NCBI GenBank assembly: GCA_038380795.1
Contig: CM076268.1
Span: 17,550,001-17,614,000 of the forward strand
Source of the DNA: Pyrocephalus nanus
Taxonomy: Eukaryota; Chordata; Aves; Passeriformes; Tyrannidae
Length of the DNA stretch: 64,000 bases
Direction: 5' to 3'
In this document: piece after piece, positions 61,081 to 64,000 of the stretch
Numbering within the stretch: position 1 is the first letter of the stretch
Layout of the letters: each line of letters opens with the position of its first letter
The notes under the pieces: generated by a model
The model's database searches: none
What the model saw: the letters and a program-made list of their open reading frames with translations, nothing else
What the model was told of the DNA's origin: nothing
Position numbers and translations under genes: made by a program

Positions 61081-63648
61081 TAAACAAGTTTAACAGATTA
61101 AACTGAGAGGTTTTAAAATGCAGAACTATTTAGTGACCACTATCGATTCTTGGATAAATGAGGGGACGCTGTCTGGTACAAATTTAGTTGGCCCCCCACC
61201 CCCCGAAGTTCAGGAGTAGGTGTTGTCCTCACGTCTTAGAGACAGACCTTGAACCTCAAGACCCCTTGATGTAGCCCAGATCACGGCCATCCTTTCTATG
61301 ACCTGCAGTGACAGCTGTGGTCCCCACCCAGCAAAGCAGAGGTGCCAGGTTAGAGCCAGCCCCAACAGGGATGGAGACTGGCATGCCATGGGCCTCAGTG
61401 TGCATCACAGCAATTCAAGGAGTTTCATAGTGTTTCCCTACAGCTTCAGCTATCCCAGAGATATCTTCAGATACTTGTAGTCTAGAGAATGTATTAATCC
61501 CATTACTGACTGTAGGATAAATATGCAGGAAATGAAACTGGGTACTTCTGTCTCATCAGTTCTTGTTCATATTGCAATGACACACACACACACAGGTAGC
61601 TTTATCCTCTCCTGTAAGGTAGCCAGTTGTATGGACACCACTGCTGTAAGGTGTATGGGAGGCAGGGTCAGTGATCTCTGTGTCCTGCATGCCTCTGGGG
61701 TGTGGAATGCTCAGTGCTGTCCCTCCAGGGAATGTACCTTTGCCTTCCTCCTGCCATTGCTTTCCATCATTAACTCCTTTCCTGTATTTGTTCAGGACCT
61801 TCCTTCCAGCACTCCTTTGATCACAGACATTTTTTGCCGATTCCCCACTAGGTTGAAAATAAATAGCACTTTGTCATAGTTGCAGATTTATTGGGGGAGC
61901 AAGAGACTTCTGTGTAAAGTGATGAGAAAGGGCTCTCTAGAACTCTATAAGCCTTAAAATCTTCCTTTCAGTTTGGAAAGGAACTTGAACAAAAGCCACC
62001 AAAAAGCTTTTCAGAAAACACTGACTGTACATTGTTTTGTGATTGTTCCCACATCCCTCATGATTCTCAACCACAGCCCTGCACTAGAGGCTAGATACAC
62101 ATGGTGGGTATTTTTGCTCTTCCTAGCAGTGGGATAGCAGGAATGCAAGCTTCCCTTTCAAGTCCAGAATCAAAGTATTGGACAAACAGTAAAACAGGGA
62201 TGTGAATTTTGAGGTTGTATCTTCCCTCAAAACAAGAAAACTTTTCCCAATACAGTTTTGTTCTTCTCATGAATTTGTCAGTATTGTTTTCCTTTTCTCT
62301 CCTCCATACAGGAAATAAGCCTCACGGCTCTCTCACACTTTAATATGCTTGTCATACTGTGTAGAAGCACTTCAGAGTCTTTGCACAGTCTCAGCACTTC
62401 ATTTTTCAGACATATCTTTTTAAGAACTGGCAGCCTGCAGAATAACTTTGAAAATAATTTATTTCATATTGCGGCTGTCCTGTACACTTAAACTGTTTTT
62501 AACCATTCCTGGGTTCTTCTGCTACCACACTGTAATACTGATCTTGTTTCTGTCATCTGGCTGGTGTTTGGTTTGCTTGCAAGGCAGCAGGAACTATTGT
62601 ACAATTTACAGCATGGGGAAGCAGCTGGAGTGGGTGTGCACAGCAAACCAGCCCATAGAATTTCTGAGCAGACCCCTCACGTGTGCGGTCACTTTCAATT
62701 TGCAAGGAACTGAGATAGATCATCTCTCTGGCCTTTTTTTTCTATGTTCCCGTTCTTCTATTGTAGTTATTTGTAAATAGCATTTGTTTTGGTTTTCCTA
62801 TTTAAATAACAAATGCAATTGTTTTGCAAAGTCTTGGCTTCCGGAATAGGGAGCTTCTCCTTTGTAATCTGCTTTTTAAAATGTGACAAGTCATTCCCTG
62901 GGCAAGTTTCTGTTTCAGTTTTCACTTGCTTTTCTGATACCGAGTTTCCATAAAACAGGAGATTTGGTTTAGGTTTTTTTGCCTATGCGGCCCTAGTTTG
63001 AAAATTATGTCAGAAACAGGAGACAGTGGAAAGCTGTTTTACTGCAGATCAGCAGAACTAAATCGCTTTCAGTCCCTGGTCCAGGTACTTTAACTGTGAT
63101 CAAAATCTACCCTGCACGGCTGACTGCAATGTAGGCACATATGCCCTCCTTTGTAAAAACAACTGCACAATATATCAATCGTATGATTTGATGCACTTTG
63201 TAGGGCAGGGAAAAAAATTATGATGTATGCTAACCACTAGATTTAATGGCAGTCTTGAGTTCATCAGACATCTCCTAAAGAAAATGTGACTCATTGCTCA
63301 GGGACTTTTTTTTAACCATCCTTGTTATATTGAGGTTGGGGAATTCCAGTGTGATGAAAGAAAAAATTCTCATTTTATTTCACTGTCAAAAATTTATGAG
63401 GTTTGGTGCCTCCATTTTAAGATCTGCATAGTTCAGATTGATTATATTAACTGACCCATTGAAACCCTGAGAGGTGGACTACCTTCATTTCTGCTCACCA
63501 GGTGCCTCACTCTTGAGACATAAAGCCAGAAGCCAAAGTTCAAGTCAAGCATGAGCCAACATACCTTTAAGCTACATTCATGCCTTCCTGGGTGGGACAT
63601 GGTACAGGGAGCAGCCTGTCTACCAGGGCTTGTTGAGAGCATGGAGCC
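61081..63648. other. Non-coding stretch
   Basis: No gene is recognised. An (AC)n microsatellite lies at 61579-61595. Open frames of up to 118 codons (61523-61879 +) have no domain signature. Confidence 0.45.
61579..61595 (+). repeat. (AC)8 microsatellite
   Basis: A perfect dinucleotide run of about 17 bp. Confidence 0.9.
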
Positions 63649-63705
63649 TTCTTTCTCCCTTTCCTTTTCCTTTTCCCTCTTCCCTCCCTTCCTCCCTCCC
63701 TCCCT
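63649..63705 (+). repeat. Pure pyrimidine tract (CCTT/CCCT)n
   Basis: About 57 bp of only C and T, made of CCTTTT units and then CCCT/CCTTCCTCCC units. Such tracts can form triplex (H-DNA) structures. Confidence 0.9.
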
Positions 63706-64000
63706 GTGCTTCTACACAATTGCATCCTAGGAAAGATGGCACAGCCTACACCACTGCTGTGCTGCTTTTCTGAAAGGCAGGTATTTTATTCTCCTCTATA
63801 TGTGGAGCCTGGACAAAACATAGCAAGGAGCAACACATCATCATAGAGTGTCAGACCTGTGCACAGACACAAGTCATTTATACAATGCTAAGTCTTAATC
63901 AGTCCATGGGTGCACAGGTCTGGTGCAGGTCTGTTAAACCATCTGACTGCAGAAGCCTGAAGTTCTCAAGGGCTATGTACTGCCTTCCCAGGAATCTCAA
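63706..64000. other. Right flank, nothing recognised
   Basis: Unique sequence without a supported exon or repeat. Confidence 0.4.

Noticed and set aside
60663..61106. 147-codon open frame on + across the CpG island
   Set aside because: The composition (Arg, Gly, Ala, Pro) is what CpG-island DNA gives in any frame. A minus-strand frame overlaps it. No motif is present.
62705..62735. GATAGATCATCTCTCTGGCC, resembling a reversed CR1 3' block
   Set aside because: The match is too short, and the neighbouring CR1 blocks are missing.
1..64000. CRISPR arrays, operons, bacterial-type systems, tRNA or rRNA genes
   Set aside because: The sequence is vertebrate chromosomal DNA. I saw no regularly spaced repeats, no tRNA-like cloverleaf boxes and no rRNA sequence.

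Overview
The window is vertebrate nuclear DNA and most probably avian. It holds one intact, unmistakable protein gene: intronless cholesterol 25-hydroxylase (CH25H) at 3421-4245 on the + strand. Interspersed repeats that can be recognised by eye are CR1-type LINE fragments, some with the avian-style 3' end and short 3' octamer repeats. No Alu, L1 or other mammal-type elements were seen. CR1 is also common in crocodilians and turtles, so 'bird' is a strong but not exclusive reading.

Layout. 1-1290: two short CpG-rich segments, each ending in a good + strand splice donor (after 361 and after 1286). They look like non-coding first exons or promoters of a rightward transcript whose later exons I could not identify. 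3298-4795: the CH25H unit, with an ISRE/NF-kB-like composite, a GC box, a TATA-like box, the single-exon CDS, an AU-rich 3' UTR and an AATAAA. 4879-5182: a CR1 insertion about 100 bp past that poly(A) signal. 5183 to about 60,660: roughly 55 kb with no coding exon I can support. It is AT-rich unique sequence with a few CR1 relics (about 19.5, 24.8, 39.2, 40.3-41.1 and 57.5 kb), one possible very old repeat (20.8-21.1 kb), simple repeats, recurrent G/T-rich or C/A-rich tracts, and a few exon-like segments that would be non-coding if real. About 60,740-61,080: a third CpG-rich island, an orphan promoter. 61.1-64 kb: more non-coding sequence ending in a long pyrimidine tract.

In human the order is FAS - CH25H - LIPA, with CH25H and FAS pointing tail to tail. 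The long stretch to the right of CH25H therefore fits the CH25H-FAS interval. I found no FAS cysteine-rich or death-domain exons and no LIPA exons, so that synteny is inferred, not shown.

No multi-gene system is visible. The points most worth a second look are the CH25H promoter composite, the orphan CpG-rich first exons and island, and the exon-like segments at 51.5 and 55.1 kb.
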